Assembly: GCA_016709545.1 (NCBI GenBank)
Contig: JADJMO010000004.1
Location: forward strand, 372,001 to 436,000
Length of the DNA: 64,000 bases
Direction: 5' to 3'
DNA from: Myxococcales bacterium
GTDB taxonomy: Bacteria > Myxococcota_A > Polyangia > Polyangiales > JADJMO01
Below are positions 45,735 through 53,927 of this stretch, piece by piece. The stretch's first letter is position 1, and each line of letters opens with the position of its first letter. The notes under the pieces are model-generated. The model made no database searches, was not told the DNA's origin, and worked only from the letters and a program-made list of their open reading frames with translations. A program made the translations under genes and the position numbers.

Positions 45735-46814
45735 ATGAACGGGCTCCCCCGCAAGATCGCGCTCCTCCCGGGTGACGGCATCGGCAACGAGGTGGTGGCG
45801 GTCGGCCGCAAGGTCCTCGAGCTCTACCAGGAGCGGCGCTCCCTGCCCCTCGAGCTGTGGGACCTCGATCTCGGGGCCGAGCGCTACCTGCGCGACGGCA
45901 CCACCCTGCCCCAGGAGATCTTCGAGGAGATCCGCGACCGGTGCGGCGCCGTGCTCCTCGGCGCCCTCGGCGACCCCCGCGTGCCGAACCTCGAGCACGC
46001 GCGCGACATCCTGCTCGGCCTCCGCTTCCGCCTCGATCTGTTCGCCAACATCCGCCCCTGCAAGGCGCTCGACGACCGGCTGGTCCCCCTCAAGGGCAAG
46101 GGCGCGAGCGACGTGGACTTCGTCGTGTTCCGCGAGAACACCGAGGGCATCTACGTCAACGTCGGCGGCAACTTCAAGAAGGGCACCCCGGACGAGATCG
46201 CCATCAACGAGGACATCAACACCCGCAAGGGCGTCGAGCGCATCCTCCGCGCCGCGTTCGAGCACGCGAAGCTGCACGGCAAGAGGACCGTGCACATGGC
46301 CGACAAGTCGAACGCCATGCGCCAGAGCGGCGACCTCTGGCAGCGCGCGTTCGCCGAGGTCGGCAAGGAGTACCCGGAGATCGCGGGCAAGCACGCCTAC
46401 GTCGACGCGCTGTGCCTCTACCTCGTGCAGGACCCGAAGCGCTTCGAGGTGATCGTCACCAACAACCTCTTCGGCGACATCGTCACCGACCTCGCGGCGG
46501 CGCTCCACGGCGGCCTCGGCGTGGCGTGCAGCGCCAGCATCCACGCCGGCAAGACCCCGAAGGTCGGCCTCTTCGAGCCGGTGCACGGCTCGGCGCCCGA
46601 CATCGCCGGCAAGGACCTCGCGAACCCGCTCGCCTGCGTGCTCACCGTCGGCCTCCTGCTCGAGCACCTCGGCTACGCGGGCGAGCTCGCGCGCATCGAG
46701 GGCGTCGTCGCCGAGGCGCTGCGCACGGGGAACTGCACGCGCGAGGTCGGCGGCACCCTCGGGTGCGCGGCCACCGGCGCGTTCGTGATCGAGCAGCTCC
46801 GCCGCGCGCTCTGA
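45735..46814 (+). CDS. Isocitrate/3-isopropylmalate dehydrogenase-family beta-decarboxylating dehydrogenase
   Basis: 359 aa, cytoplasmic. IALLPGDGIGNEVV opens the Rossmann-like domain. FRENTEGIYVNVGG is the substrate-specificity segment, and VTNNLFGDIVTDLAAALHGGLG carries the metal-binding Asp residues; EPVHGSAPDIAGK is the cofactor loop. The N-T-E-G segment and the following GTPDEIAINEDINTR are closer to homoisocitrate, tartrate or divergent isopropylmalate enzymes than to classical LeuB, which has E-L-T-G-G. NAD is the likely cofactor. No leucine-pathway genes adjoin, so the exact substrate is left open. Confidence 0.88.
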   Translation: MNGLPRKIALLPGDGIGNEVVAVGRKVLELYQERRSLPLELWDLDLGAERYLRDGTTLPQEIFEEIRDRCGAVLLGALGDPRVPNLEHARDILLGLRFRLDLFANIRPCKALDDRLVPLKGKGASDVDFVVFRENTEGIYVNVGGNFKKGTPDEIAINEDINTRKGVERILRAAFEHAKLHGKRTVHMADKSNAMRQSGDLWQRAFAEVGKEYPEIAGKHAYVDALCLYLVQDPKRFEVIVTNNLFGDIVTDLAAALHGGLGVACSASIHAGKTPKVGLFEPVHGSAPDIAGKDLANPLACVLTVGLLLEHLGYAGELARIEGVVAEALRTGNCTREVGGTLGCAATGAFVIEQLRRAL

Positions 46815-46916
46815 CCCAGTGCGGGGGCGCACGGAGGCCCTTCGCGGCCTCGTGCAGCACGGCACGACGGGACCCCGGAACGAGAGATTTCGCTCATCGG
46901 CACGTGCGGTGCACTC

Positions 46917-48233
46917 GTGCGCGCCGCCATGCTCGCCCTCGTCTTCGCCCTCGCTGCCGCGGTCTCGAACCCGGAGCTCGACCCCAAGCAACCCGCTCCT
47001 TTCCCCGGCGACTACACCTGGGCTCCCGGCAACGGGCGCACCAAGGACAGTCCCCTCTCCACCGACCACTTCACCGGCGAGTTCCGCGCCGACACCGCCT
47101 TCCACTACAGCTTCGCGAAGCCCCAGGACAACACCATCGGCGGCTCGAGCGAGGTGTTCCGTCACGGCGAGGTGCAGGTCACGCAGCTCGGGATCGGCGG
47201 CGATTTCCACGTCGGCAAGGTCATGGGCCGGCTCATGACCCAGTTCGGGTTGTACTCGATGACCACCCCGCGCAACGACGCGAGCCCGGCCCGCGGCCAG
47301 TGGCGGCTCGACGACGCCTACCGCTATGTCTCCGAGGCCTACGGTGGCTACCGCTTCGACCTCGGCGAGCACTCGTGGATGAACGTGCAGGCGGGCATCT
47401 TCATGTCCTACGTCGGGCTCTGGAGCTACTACAACGCCGACAACTGGACGTACCAGCCGTCGTACGTCTCCTCGAACACGCCGTGGTTCTTCAACGGCGT
47501 GCGCGCGCAGATCTTCGTCAACGAGCGCCTCAAGATCGAGCCGTGGCTCGTGAACGGCTGGCAGGCCTACGGCCAGTTCAACCGCGCGCCGGGGCTCGGC
47601 ATGCAGCTCCGCTGGAGCCCGACCGAGTGGCTGTCGATGGTGGGCAACCAGTACTACGGCGCCGACACGCTCGGGGTCGCGGACCGCAAGCGCATCCACA
47701 CCGACGACAGCATCATGGTCCGCTACCACAACGATCCGACGAGCAAGGGGCTCAGCAAGGCCGCGGCGTCGTTCACCTTCGACGCGGGATGCGAATACGG
47801 CGGCGGCGTCGAGTGCTCCGGCCAGTACTTCCTCGGCTTCATGGCCTACACGCGCTTCTGGTTCCACCAGGATCAGTTCGGCCTCACCCTCGGCGGCGGT
47901 GGCATCCGCAACCCCGGCCGCTACCTCGTGCTCATGCCGCCGATCAACGGCGCGACCGCGTACTCCGGCACGCCCTACTTCACGTACGCGCCCGGCGATC
48001 CCTACAAGGCCTGGGACATCCAGGTCACCACCGACTGGATGCCGAGCCAGTTCTTCACCTTCCGGCTCGAGTACACCCACCGCCACGCGAGCGTGCCGTA
48101 CTTCTCGGGCCCGGGCGGAGTGACGCCGCCGGGCGGCAACCAGGGAGCTCCCGGCTCGGTCGTGCCGGGCTGGAGCCCCGATCTGGTGCGCGACGAGGAC
48201 CGCGTGACGGCCGCGATGCTCCTCAAGCTGTGA
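46917..48233 (+). CDS. Outer-membrane beta-barrel (porin-like) protein
   Basis: 438 aa from GTG 46917, or 434 from ATG 46929; either gives a short signal peptide (MLALVFALAAAVS). The mature protein is rich in alternating aromatic/polar strands: RADTAFHYSFAKP, RYVSEAYGGYRFDL, WMNVQAGIFMSYVGLWSYYN, IKIEPWL-type turns, YFLGFMAYTRFWF and FFTFRLEYTHRHA. This fits the BBP2-type putative porins, often annotated as outer membrane beta-barrel proteins. The sequence ends in a hydrophobic, near-aromatic residue pattern (AAMLLKL). Transport substrate unknown. It follows the dehydrogenase gene by 102 bases. Confidence 0.78.
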   Translation: MRAAMLALVFALAAAVSNPELDPKQPAPFPGDYTWAPGNGRTKDSPLSTDHFTGEFRADTAFHYSFAKPQDNTIGGSSEVFRHGEVQVTQLGIGGDFHVGKVMGRLMTQFGLYSMTTPRNDASPARGQWRLDDAYRYVSEAYGGYRFDLGEHSWMNVQAGIFMSYVGLWSYYNADNWTYQPSYVSSNTPWFFNGVRAQIFVNERLKIEPWLVNGWQAYGQFNRAPGLGMQLRWSPTEWLSMVGNQYYGADTLGVADRKRIHTDDSIMVRYHNDPTSKGLSKAAASFTFDAGCEYGGGVECSGQYFLGFMAYTRFWFHQDQFGLTLGGGGIRNPGRYLVLMPPINGATAYSGTPYFTYAPGDPYKAWDIQVTTDWMPSQFFTFRLEYTHRHASVPYFSGPGGVTPPGGNQGAPGSVVPGWSPDLVRDEDRVTAAMLLKL

Positions 48234-48272
48234 GGTCAGACCGCGGCGTACGGCGCGGACGCCATTTGGCGC

Positions 48273-48278
48273 TACCCT
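48273..48278 (+). promoter_or_regulatory. Probable -10 element of the RCC1 gene at 48.3 kb
   Basis: TACCCT, 8 bases before the GTG at 48287, with no Shine-Dalgarno sequence. Confidence 0.45.
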
Positions 48279-48286
48279 CTGCCGCC

Positions 48287-49459
48287 GTGCGCCGCCCCCC
48301 TCTGCTCTTGGTCCTGTCGCTCGTCGCCTGTGGCCCGCGTGCCCCCGCGAACACCGCGGGCGGCCCCGGCGCCGACGGGCCGCCCACCCCCGTCAAGAAG
48401 GATCCGCGCATCGTGCAGATGGCCCTCGGCGGCCGCCACAGCGTGCTGCTCCGCGCCGACGGCCGCGTGCTCACCTTCGGCGAGAACAACTACGGCCAGC
48501 TCGGCGACACGAGCGGCGATCGCAGCGTCGCCAAGCTCGTGCCGAACCTCGAGGACGTCGTCCAGGTGGCCGCTGGCGACTTCTTCACCTGCGTACGCCT
48601 GAACAAGGGCACCGTCGCGTGCTTCGGCGCCAACGCCTCGGGGCAGCTCGGCGACGGCACCAAGACCAAGCGCGCCACGCCGGTCGTCATCGAGGGCCTC
48701 GCCGACGCGGCCGAGATCTCGCTCGGCGATCTGCACGGCTGCGCGCGCGTCGACAACGGCCTCCGCTGCTGGGGTTACAACGACCACGGCCAGCTCGGTG
48801 ACGGCACGCGCACCCACCGCCAGAAGCCCGTCGCGGTGCTCGATCTCCCCGACGTGGATCGCGTCTCGCTTGGCGGGACGCACACCTGCGCGCGCGGCGT
48901 CGACAAGAAGCTCTACTGCTGGGGCAAGAGCGACAAGGGCCAGGTCGGCGACGGCGACAACGAGGACCAGCTGAAGCCGACCACGCCGCGCGACCTCGGC
49001 GAGGTGGCCGAGGTCTCCGCCGGCGACAAGCACACCTGCGTGCGCCTGCTCGACGACACGGTGAAGTGTTTCGGCAACAACAGCCACGGCGAGCTCGGCG
49101 ACGGCACCAAGGTGAACCGCGGCACGCCCACCTCGCCGAACAACCTCGGCAAGGTCGCGCAGATCGCGGCGGGCGACGCGCACACCTGCGCGCGCCTGCA
49201 CGACGCCACGGTGACCTGCTGGGGCGCCTCCGACTACGGCCAGGTCGGCGACGGCGAGCGCAAGAACCGGCTCGAGCCCGTGAAGGTCGAGGGCCTCGGC
49301 CACGTGCAACAGCTCGCCCTCGGCTGGTCGCACACCTGCGTGCTCCGCGACGACGCCACGGTCTGGTGCTGGGGCGCGAACAGCAAGGGCCAGCTCGGCA
49401 ACGGGGCGACCAAGCTCGAGACGCGGCCCACGCCGATCCTGGTGCTGCCGGACCCCTGA
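48287..49459 (+). CDS. RCC1-repeat lipoprotein
   Basis: 390 aa with a GTG start. Signal peptide with lipobox LSLVAC (Cys15). Seven well-kept RCC1 repeats of about 48 residues follow, each with H-T-C-x-R or equivalent, V-x-C-W-G or V-x-C-F-G, then N-x-x-G-Q-L-G-D-G-T. The first repeat lacks the cysteines (HSVLLRADGRVLTFGENNYG) and would close the ring. One disulfide per blade is likely. It is intact, unlike its relative at 37.0 kb. It converges on the MopE-type gene, and the two stop codons lie inside one hairpin. Confidence 0.88.
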   Translation: MRRPPLLLVLSLVACGPRAPANTAGGPGADGPPTPVKKDPRIVQMALGGRHSVLLRADGRVLTFGENNYGQLGDTSGDRSVAKLVPNLEDVVQVAAGDFFTCVRLNKGTVACFGANASGQLGDGTKTKRATPVVIEGLADAAEISLGDLHGCARVDNGLRCWGYNDHGQLGDGTRTHRQKPVAVLDLPDVDRVSLGGTHTCARGVDKKLYCWGKSDKGQVGDGDNEDQLKPTTPRDLGEVAEVSAGDKHTCVRLLDDTVKCFGNNSHGELGDGTKVNRGTPTSPNNLGKVAQIAAGDAHTCARLHDATVTCWGASDYGQVGDGERKNRLEPVKVEGLGHVQQLALGWSHTCVLRDDATVWCWGANSKGQLGNGATKLETRPTPILVLPDP

Positions 49460-49475
49460 TTCCGGCGAATCAGGG
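49454..49475. terminator. Hairpin spanning two convergent stop codons
   Basis: An 8-bp perfect stem (49454-49461 with 49468-49475) and a 6-base loop cover the TGA of the RCC1 gene and the TGA of the minus-strand MopE-type gene. The only spacer between the genes is 10 bases, so this could end transcription from both sides. Confidence 0.5.
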
Positions 49476-51614
49476 CGCGCAGCCAATCCGCGCGAAGCGG
49501 AGATCGGTGCCGGTCGCGAGCGCGAACAGGCCGAACTGCGGCCCCGGGAGCGCGGCGAGCGCGTTCTCCAGACTGCCGCCGATCGCTGGGAAGGGAAGCG
49601 AGGACTCGACGCTGCCGGCGAGGCCCTTGTCGTACCAGTCGAAGCGCTGGTCGCCGGCGGTGGTGGTCACGACCGCGCCGAGGCTGCTGCCGATCGAGAC
49701 GAACGCCGAAGGTTCGCCGCCCGCGAGGTCGACCGTCGAACCGACGACGCCGGTGCTCGAGACGAAGGTGCCCCTGAGGACGAGGCTCGACGTCCAGAGG
49801 ACGAGGAAGCCGGACGGCGTCGTCACGACGGAGGAGGGCTTGACCGAGGTCGTCGCCGTGGAGATGACTGTTGGCCCGGCGATCACGTCCCCGGTCGGGC
49901 CGAGGAGCGCGAACTGCATCTTGGTGCCGTTGGGGGTGTAAGCGACGAGGTGGGTGGTGCCGATCGCTCCCACCGCGACCGAGGTCCCCACGGCCACGCC
50001 GCCGGCGCCGTCGACCAGCGTGCGCACCCCGCCGACGATCGTTCCGTCCGGCTGCAGGAACGCGAGCGTCACCTTGCCGCTGCGGAGGAACGCCACGAGA
50101 TACTGTGTGCCGTTCCACGCCACGGAGTCGGCCTTCGGATTGGCGCCGTCGATGCTGAGGCCGACCGTGGCGATCGTCGTCAGATCGGGCTTCAGGAGCA
50201 GCGCGGATTTCTGGATCGAGTTGGTGTTGTAGACGAGGAGCGCGTGATCGCCGCCGGTGGCGATCGACCCGGGGATCACGTAGCTCGGGCCGGTGGCGAG
50301 CGTCTTCTCGACCGAGGCGGTGCCCGTCGCGTCGACCGAGAACGCCTGGATGGCGTTGGTGGCGGTGGCGCCCGTGACGACGACCCACTTGCCGCCGAGG
50401 GCGGTGGCGAGCACGCGGTTGCGCGCGGTGGGCAGGACGATCGACGCCTCCTTGCCGCGCGCGCTCACCGCGTGGTTGTCGATCTTGCCGTCGCAGTCGT
50501 TGTCCTTGCCGTCGCAGAGCTCGAGCGCGCCCTTGTAGACGGTCGGGTCCTTGTCGTCGCAGTCGTCGCCGCCGCAGCCGAGCGCGAGGTGGCCATCGCC
50601 GTCGACGTCGAGCCCGGTGGTCGGGGTGTGGGTGCAGGTCTTGGTGGCCTCCGCGCAGGTGTCGGTCACGCACGCCGAGTGGCTCGTGCAGGGCCCCTCG
50701 ATGGCCGGCGCGCAGAACCCACCCAGGCACCGCTCCGGGCCATTGCACCACTTGCCGTCGTCGCACTCGCCCGCGGAGCTGCAGGCCTTGCCGACCTCGG
50801 CGTCGACCACGTCGGGCGCGGCGTCCGTCACGCCGGAGTCCGGCGGACGCACGACGCAGAAGTGGTCCTTGCACACCTCGGTCGACTTGCAGTCGCCGTC
50901 CTTGTTGCACTCCCACGCGCACACGCCGCTCGCGCGACAGACGAGCGGATAGGTGCAGTCGGTCGGGTAGACGCAGCTCGCGCCGTAGCCCGGGGGGACG
51001 TCGGCGGGGGCGTCGGCGACGGCATCCACGCCCGCGTCGCTGCCTGCACCGCCCTTGTAGCAGCGGCTGTCGCGGCAGCTCTCGTCGGTGCGGCAGTCGC
51101 GGTCCTCGCGGCACTCCACCGTGCACTTGCCGCCGATGCAGACGAGGCCGGCGTTGCAGTCGCTCGCGAGCGAGCAGGTCTCGCCGACCTTGCCGCCGTC
51201 GAGCCCGCCATCGGGCGCGCTCTCCATGTCGAAGCAGGTGCCCGACACACACGTCTGGGAGCTCAGACAGTCGACGTTCGCGGCGCACTGCTGCTGACAC
51301 TGCCCCGTGCGACCGCAGACGAGGGGGAACTCGCAGTCGCTGTTGCGCGAACAGTTCACCTCGTCGGGGAGCAGACAGATGCCCTTCTTCGGTGCGAGGG
51401 CGCCGGTGCACCTCTGGGCCGTCGGGCAGTCGCGGTCGAGGAGGCACTGCTGGTGGCACTTGCGGAACACGCACACGAGCGGGTCGGTGCAGTCGGTCGG
51501 CAGGAGACAGCCGTCGCCGACGGCCTTGGTGACCGGGTCGTCGCTGCCGCACGCCTGCGCCAGGAACAACGCCCCGAGGAAGCCCACTGTGGCTACGTAC
51601 TTGCTGCGATGCAT
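49470..51614 (-). CDS. Cys-rich MopE-type lipoprotein, tandem copy 1
   Basis: 714 aa. Signal peptide with lipobox FLAQAC (Cys22). Residues about 30-290 are made of repeated C-x-x-x-x-x-C-x(5-6)-C modules (PTDCTDPLVCVFRKCHQQC, NSDCEFPLVCGRTGQCQQQC, CREDRDCRTDESCRDSRC), probably disulfide-bonded like EGF or Dickkopf modules. Then comes the MopE-type motif: DVDGDGHLALGCGGDDCDD and LCDGKDNDCDGKID, which may bind calcium or copper. The C-terminal half is a beta-propeller-like domain without cysteines. It ends RIGCAP like its neighbour. TAGAGT lies 18 bases upstream of the ATG with AAGGGG between. Confidence 0.82.
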   Translation of the reverse strand: MHRSKYVATVGFLGALFLAQACGSDDPVTKAVGDGCLLPTDCTDPLVCVFRKCHQQCLLDRDCPTAQRCTGALAPKKGICLLPDEVNCSRNSDCEFPLVCGRTGQCQQQCAANVDCLSSQTCVSGTCFDMESAPDGGLDGGKVGETCSLASDCNAGLVCIGGKCTVECREDRDCRTDESCRDSRCYKGGAGSDAGVDAVADAPADVPPGYGASCVYPTDCTYPLVCRASGVCAWECNKDGDCKSTEVCKDHFCVVRPPDSGVTDAAPDVVDAEVGKACSSAGECDDGKWCNGPERCLGGFCAPAIEGPCTSHSACVTDTCAEATKTCTHTPTTGLDVDGDGHLALGCGGDDCDDKDPTVYKGALELCDGKDNDCDGKIDNHAVSARGKEASIVLPTARNRVLATALGGKWVVVTGATATNAIQAFSVDATGTASVEKTLATGPSYVIPGSIATGGDHALLVYNTNSIQKSALLLKPDLTTIATVGLSIDGANPKADSVAWNGTQYLVAFLRSGKVTLAFLQPDGTIVGGVRTLVDGAGGVAVGTSVAVGAIGTTHLVAYTPNGTKMQFALLGPTGDVIAGPTVISTATTSVKPSSVVTTPSGFLVLWTSSLVLRGTFVSSTGVVGSTVDLAGGEPSAFVSIGSSLGAVVTTTAGDQRFDWYDKGLAGSVESSLPFPAIGGSLENALAALPGPQFGLFALATGTDLRFARIGCAP

Positions 51615-51632
51615 GCCGCCCCTTGCGGCCGG

Positions 51633-51638
51633 ACTCTA
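51633..51638 (-). promoter_or_regulatory. Possible -10 element of MopE-type copy 1
   Basis: TAGAGT on the minus strand, 18 bases before the ATG at 51614; the predicted short leader contains AAGGGG as a Shine-Dalgarno sequence. Confidence 0.4.
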
Positions 51639-51657
51639 GCGGAGAACTCCGGTTCGG

Positions 51658-53820
51658 CTAGGGCGCGCAGCCGATCCGCTGGAAGCGCAGATCGGTGCTG
51701 CTCGCGAAGGCGAACAGGCCCAGCTGTGGGCCGGGGAGGACGCCGATGCCGCGCAGCGCGTTCTTGGGCACGGTGGGGAACGGCGCGGTCCACTCGGACG
51801 GGGTGCCGAGCCCCTTGGCGAAGTACTCGAAGCGGAGATTGGTGCCGTCGTCGTACGAAAGGGCCAGCCCGGTATCCGAAGCGACGGCCGCCGCGGGCGT
51901 CGTGCCGGAGAGTTCGACCGTGCTGCCGACGACCCCCGCGAGGGAGACCGAGGTCGCGCGGAGCGCATACCCACTCCAGGACCAGACCACGACGAACCCC
52001 GTGGGCGTTGCGACCACTTCGACGGGAGAGCTTGCTATCGTGGTCAGTGCGACGGGACCCGCGAGGAGATCACCGCTCGGACCGAGGAGCGTCACGCTCG
52101 CATAGTAGCTCCGGCTGTAGGCGACGAGGTGCACCCCGCCCTTGACCCCCACCGCGATCGGGTCGCCGGTCGTCGCTCCGTCGGAGCCATCGGGGACCGT
52201 GCGGACTCCGCCGACCACCGTGCCGTCGGGCTTCAGGAACGTGAAGTGGACCTTGCTGCTGCGCACGAACGCCGCCAGGTACTGCGTGCCGTTCCACGCT
52301 GCGGCGTCGGCGTCGGGGTTCGTTCCGTCCGTGCTCAGGGTCACCGAGGCGAGCTCGGTCAGGTCCGCCTTGAGCAGCTTCGCGCGCTCGGAGGCATTGC
52401 TGTAGTTGTAGAGCACGAGCGCGTGATCCCCGCCCGACGCGACCGCGCCTGGGGTGGACCAGATGCCGCTGCCGTCGAACACGTCCTTCTCGGTCGACGC
52501 CGCGCCCGTCGTGGAAACCGTGAATGCGTGCCCCACGGAGTTGGTGTTGGCGCCCGTGACGACGAGCCACTTGCCGCCGAGGTGGGCGGCGCGCAGGCGG
52601 TTCCGCGCGGAGGTCAGGACGATCGACGCCTCCTTCCCCCGCGGGTCGACCGCGTGGTTGTCGATCTTCCCGTCGCAGTCGTTGTCCTTGCCGTCGCAGA
52701 GCTCGAGCGCGCCCTTGTAGACCGTCGGGTACTTGTCGTCGCAGTCGTCACCCCCACAGCCGACCGCGAGGTGCCCGTCGCCGTCCACGTCGAGCCCCGT
52801 GGTCGGCGTGTGCGTGCAGGTCTTGGTGGCCTCCGCGCAGCCGTCGATCACGCACGCGGTGTGGCTCGTGCACGGCCCCTCGATCGCGGGCGCGCAGAAC
52901 CCGCCGAGGCACTGCTCGGGCCCGTTGCACCACTTGCCGTCGTCGCACTCGCCGGCCGAGGTGCAGGCCTTGCCCACCTCGGCGTCGGCCACATCGGTCG
53001 CCGCGTCGGTCACGCCCGAGTCGGGCGGCCGCACGACGCAGAAGTGATCCTTGCACATCTCGGTCGACTTGCAGTCCGGGTCCTTGTTGCACTCCCAGCC
53101 GCACACGCCGCTCGCGCGGCACACGAGGGGGAAGGCGCAGTCGCTCGGGTAGAGGCAGCCCTTGCCGTAGCCAGGGGGCGCGTCCGCCGGGGTCGTGTCC
53201 TCGATCGTGGAATCGACGCTGGTGTCGATTGGAGCGTCGACGCCGCTGTCGGCGACGGCCTTGTAACACCGGCTGTCGCGACACGTCTCGTCGGTGCGGC
53301 AGTCGCGGTCCTCGCGGCACTCCACGGTGCACTTGCCCGCGATGCACACGAGCCCCGCGTTGCAGTCGCTCGCGAGAGCGCAGACCTCGCCCTCCTTGCC
53401 CGCGACGCCGCCGTCGGGCGCGGTCTCCTTGTCGGCGCAGGTGCCCGACACGCAGTACTGCGAGGCGAGGCAGTCGGTGTGGGCGACGCACTGCTGCTGG
53501 CACTGGAACTTGCGCCCGCACACCAGCGGGTACTCGCAGTCGCTGTTGCGCGTGCACGCGATCTCGTCGGCGAGCAGACACACGCCCTTCTTCGGCGCGA
53601 GCGCCCCGGTGCACAGCTGCCCGACGGGGCAGTCGCGATCCGCGAGGCACTGCTGGTGGCACTTGCGGAACACGCACGCGAGCGGATCGGTGCAGTCGGT
53701 CGCGACGAGACAGCCCTCGCCGATCGCCTTGGTGGTCACGTCGTCGCTGCTGCAGGCCTGTGCACCGAGCACGAGACCGAGCACCATCACCCACGCGATA
53801 CGCGGTGCGTTCTTGTCCAT
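51658..53820 (-). CDS. Cys-rich MopE-type lipoprotein, tandem copy 2
   Basis: 720 aa. ATG at 53820 has a GGGGG run 5 bases upstream; longer in-frame sequence upstream is antisense to the kinase region and was dropped. Lipobox LGAQAC (Cys23). The domain order equals copy 1: Cys modules (ATDCTDPLACVFRKCHQQC, CREDRDCRTDETCRDSRC), an Asp/Thr linker, MopE-type motif (DVDGDGHLAVGCGGDDCDD, ELCDGKDNDCDGKIDN) and a beta-propeller-like half with divergent surface loops (LALSYDDGTNLRFEYFAKG). Surface exposed by inference. The pair may respond to metal or act in adhesion; no direct evidence. Confidence 0.82.
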   Translation of the reverse strand: MDKNAPRIAWVMVLGLVLGAQACSSDDVTTKAIGEGCLVATDCTDPLACVFRKCHQQCLADRDCPVGQLCTGALAPKKGVCLLADEIACTRNSDCEYPLVCGRKFQCQQQCVAHTDCLASQYCVSGTCADKETAPDGGVAGKEGEVCALASDCNAGLVCIAGKCTVECREDRDCRTDETCRDSRCYKAVADSGVDAPIDTSVDSTIEDTTPADAPPGYGKGCLYPSDCAFPLVCRASGVCGWECNKDPDCKSTEMCKDHFCVVRPPDSGVTDAATDVADAEVGKACTSAGECDDGKWCNGPEQCLGGFCAPAIEGPCTSHTACVIDGCAEATKTCTHTPTTGLDVDGDGHLAVGCGGDDCDDKYPTVYKGALELCDGKDNDCDGKIDNHAVDPRGKEASIVLTSARNRLRAAHLGGKWLVVTGANTNSVGHAFTVSTTGAASTEKDVFDGSGIWSTPGAVASGGDHALVLYNYSNASERAKLLKADLTELASVTLSTDGTNPDADAAAWNGTQYLAAFVRSSKVHFTFLKPDGTVVGGVRTVPDGSDGATTGDPIAVGVKGGVHLVAYSRSYYASVTLLGPSGDLLAGPVALTTIASSPVEVVATPTGFVVVWSWSGYALRATSVSLAGVVGSTVELSGTTPAAAVASDTGLALSYDDGTNLRFEYFAKGLGTPSEWTAPFPTVPKNALRGIGVLPGPQLGLFAFASSTDLRFQRIGCAP

Positions 53821-53836
53821 GTTGCCCCCGGGACGA

Positions 53837-53842
53837 ATGGTA
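53837..53842 (-). promoter_or_regulatory. Possible -10 element of MopE-type copy 2
   Basis: TACCAT on the minus strand, 16 bases before the ATG at 53820, with a G-rich Shine-Dalgarno sequence in the leader. Confidence 0.4.
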
Positions 53843-53915
53843 GCTCGACCTTGGACGCAGGGAAGCGCTAGCTCGACGCGAGCGAAGTGTTGCTTTTCAG
53901 CCGCGATTGGTCGGG

Positions 53916-53921
53916 TAGGGT
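53916..53921 (+). promoter_or_regulatory. Probable -10 element of the Ser/Thr kinase gene (leaderless type)
   Basis: TAGGGT, exactly 6 bases before the ATG at 53928, with no Shine-Dalgarno sequence. Confidence 0.5.
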
Positions 53922-53927
53922 GCGCCC

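Larger units (their letters stand above)
49470..53820 (-). repeat. Tandem gene duplication of MopE-type lipoproteins
   Basis: Two genes in the same orientation, 43 bases apart, encode proteins of 714 and 720 residues with the same domain order and shared phrases such as CVFRKCHQQC, GALAPKKG, CVVRPPDSGVTDA and RIGCAP. The Cys-rich halves are far closer to each other than the propeller halves. Confidence 0.75.

Noticed and set aside
45441..48086. A minus-strand open frame opposite the dehydrogenase and barrel genes
   Set aside because: Composition is Arg/Val/Ala shadow-like and the plus strand holds clearly recognised proteins.
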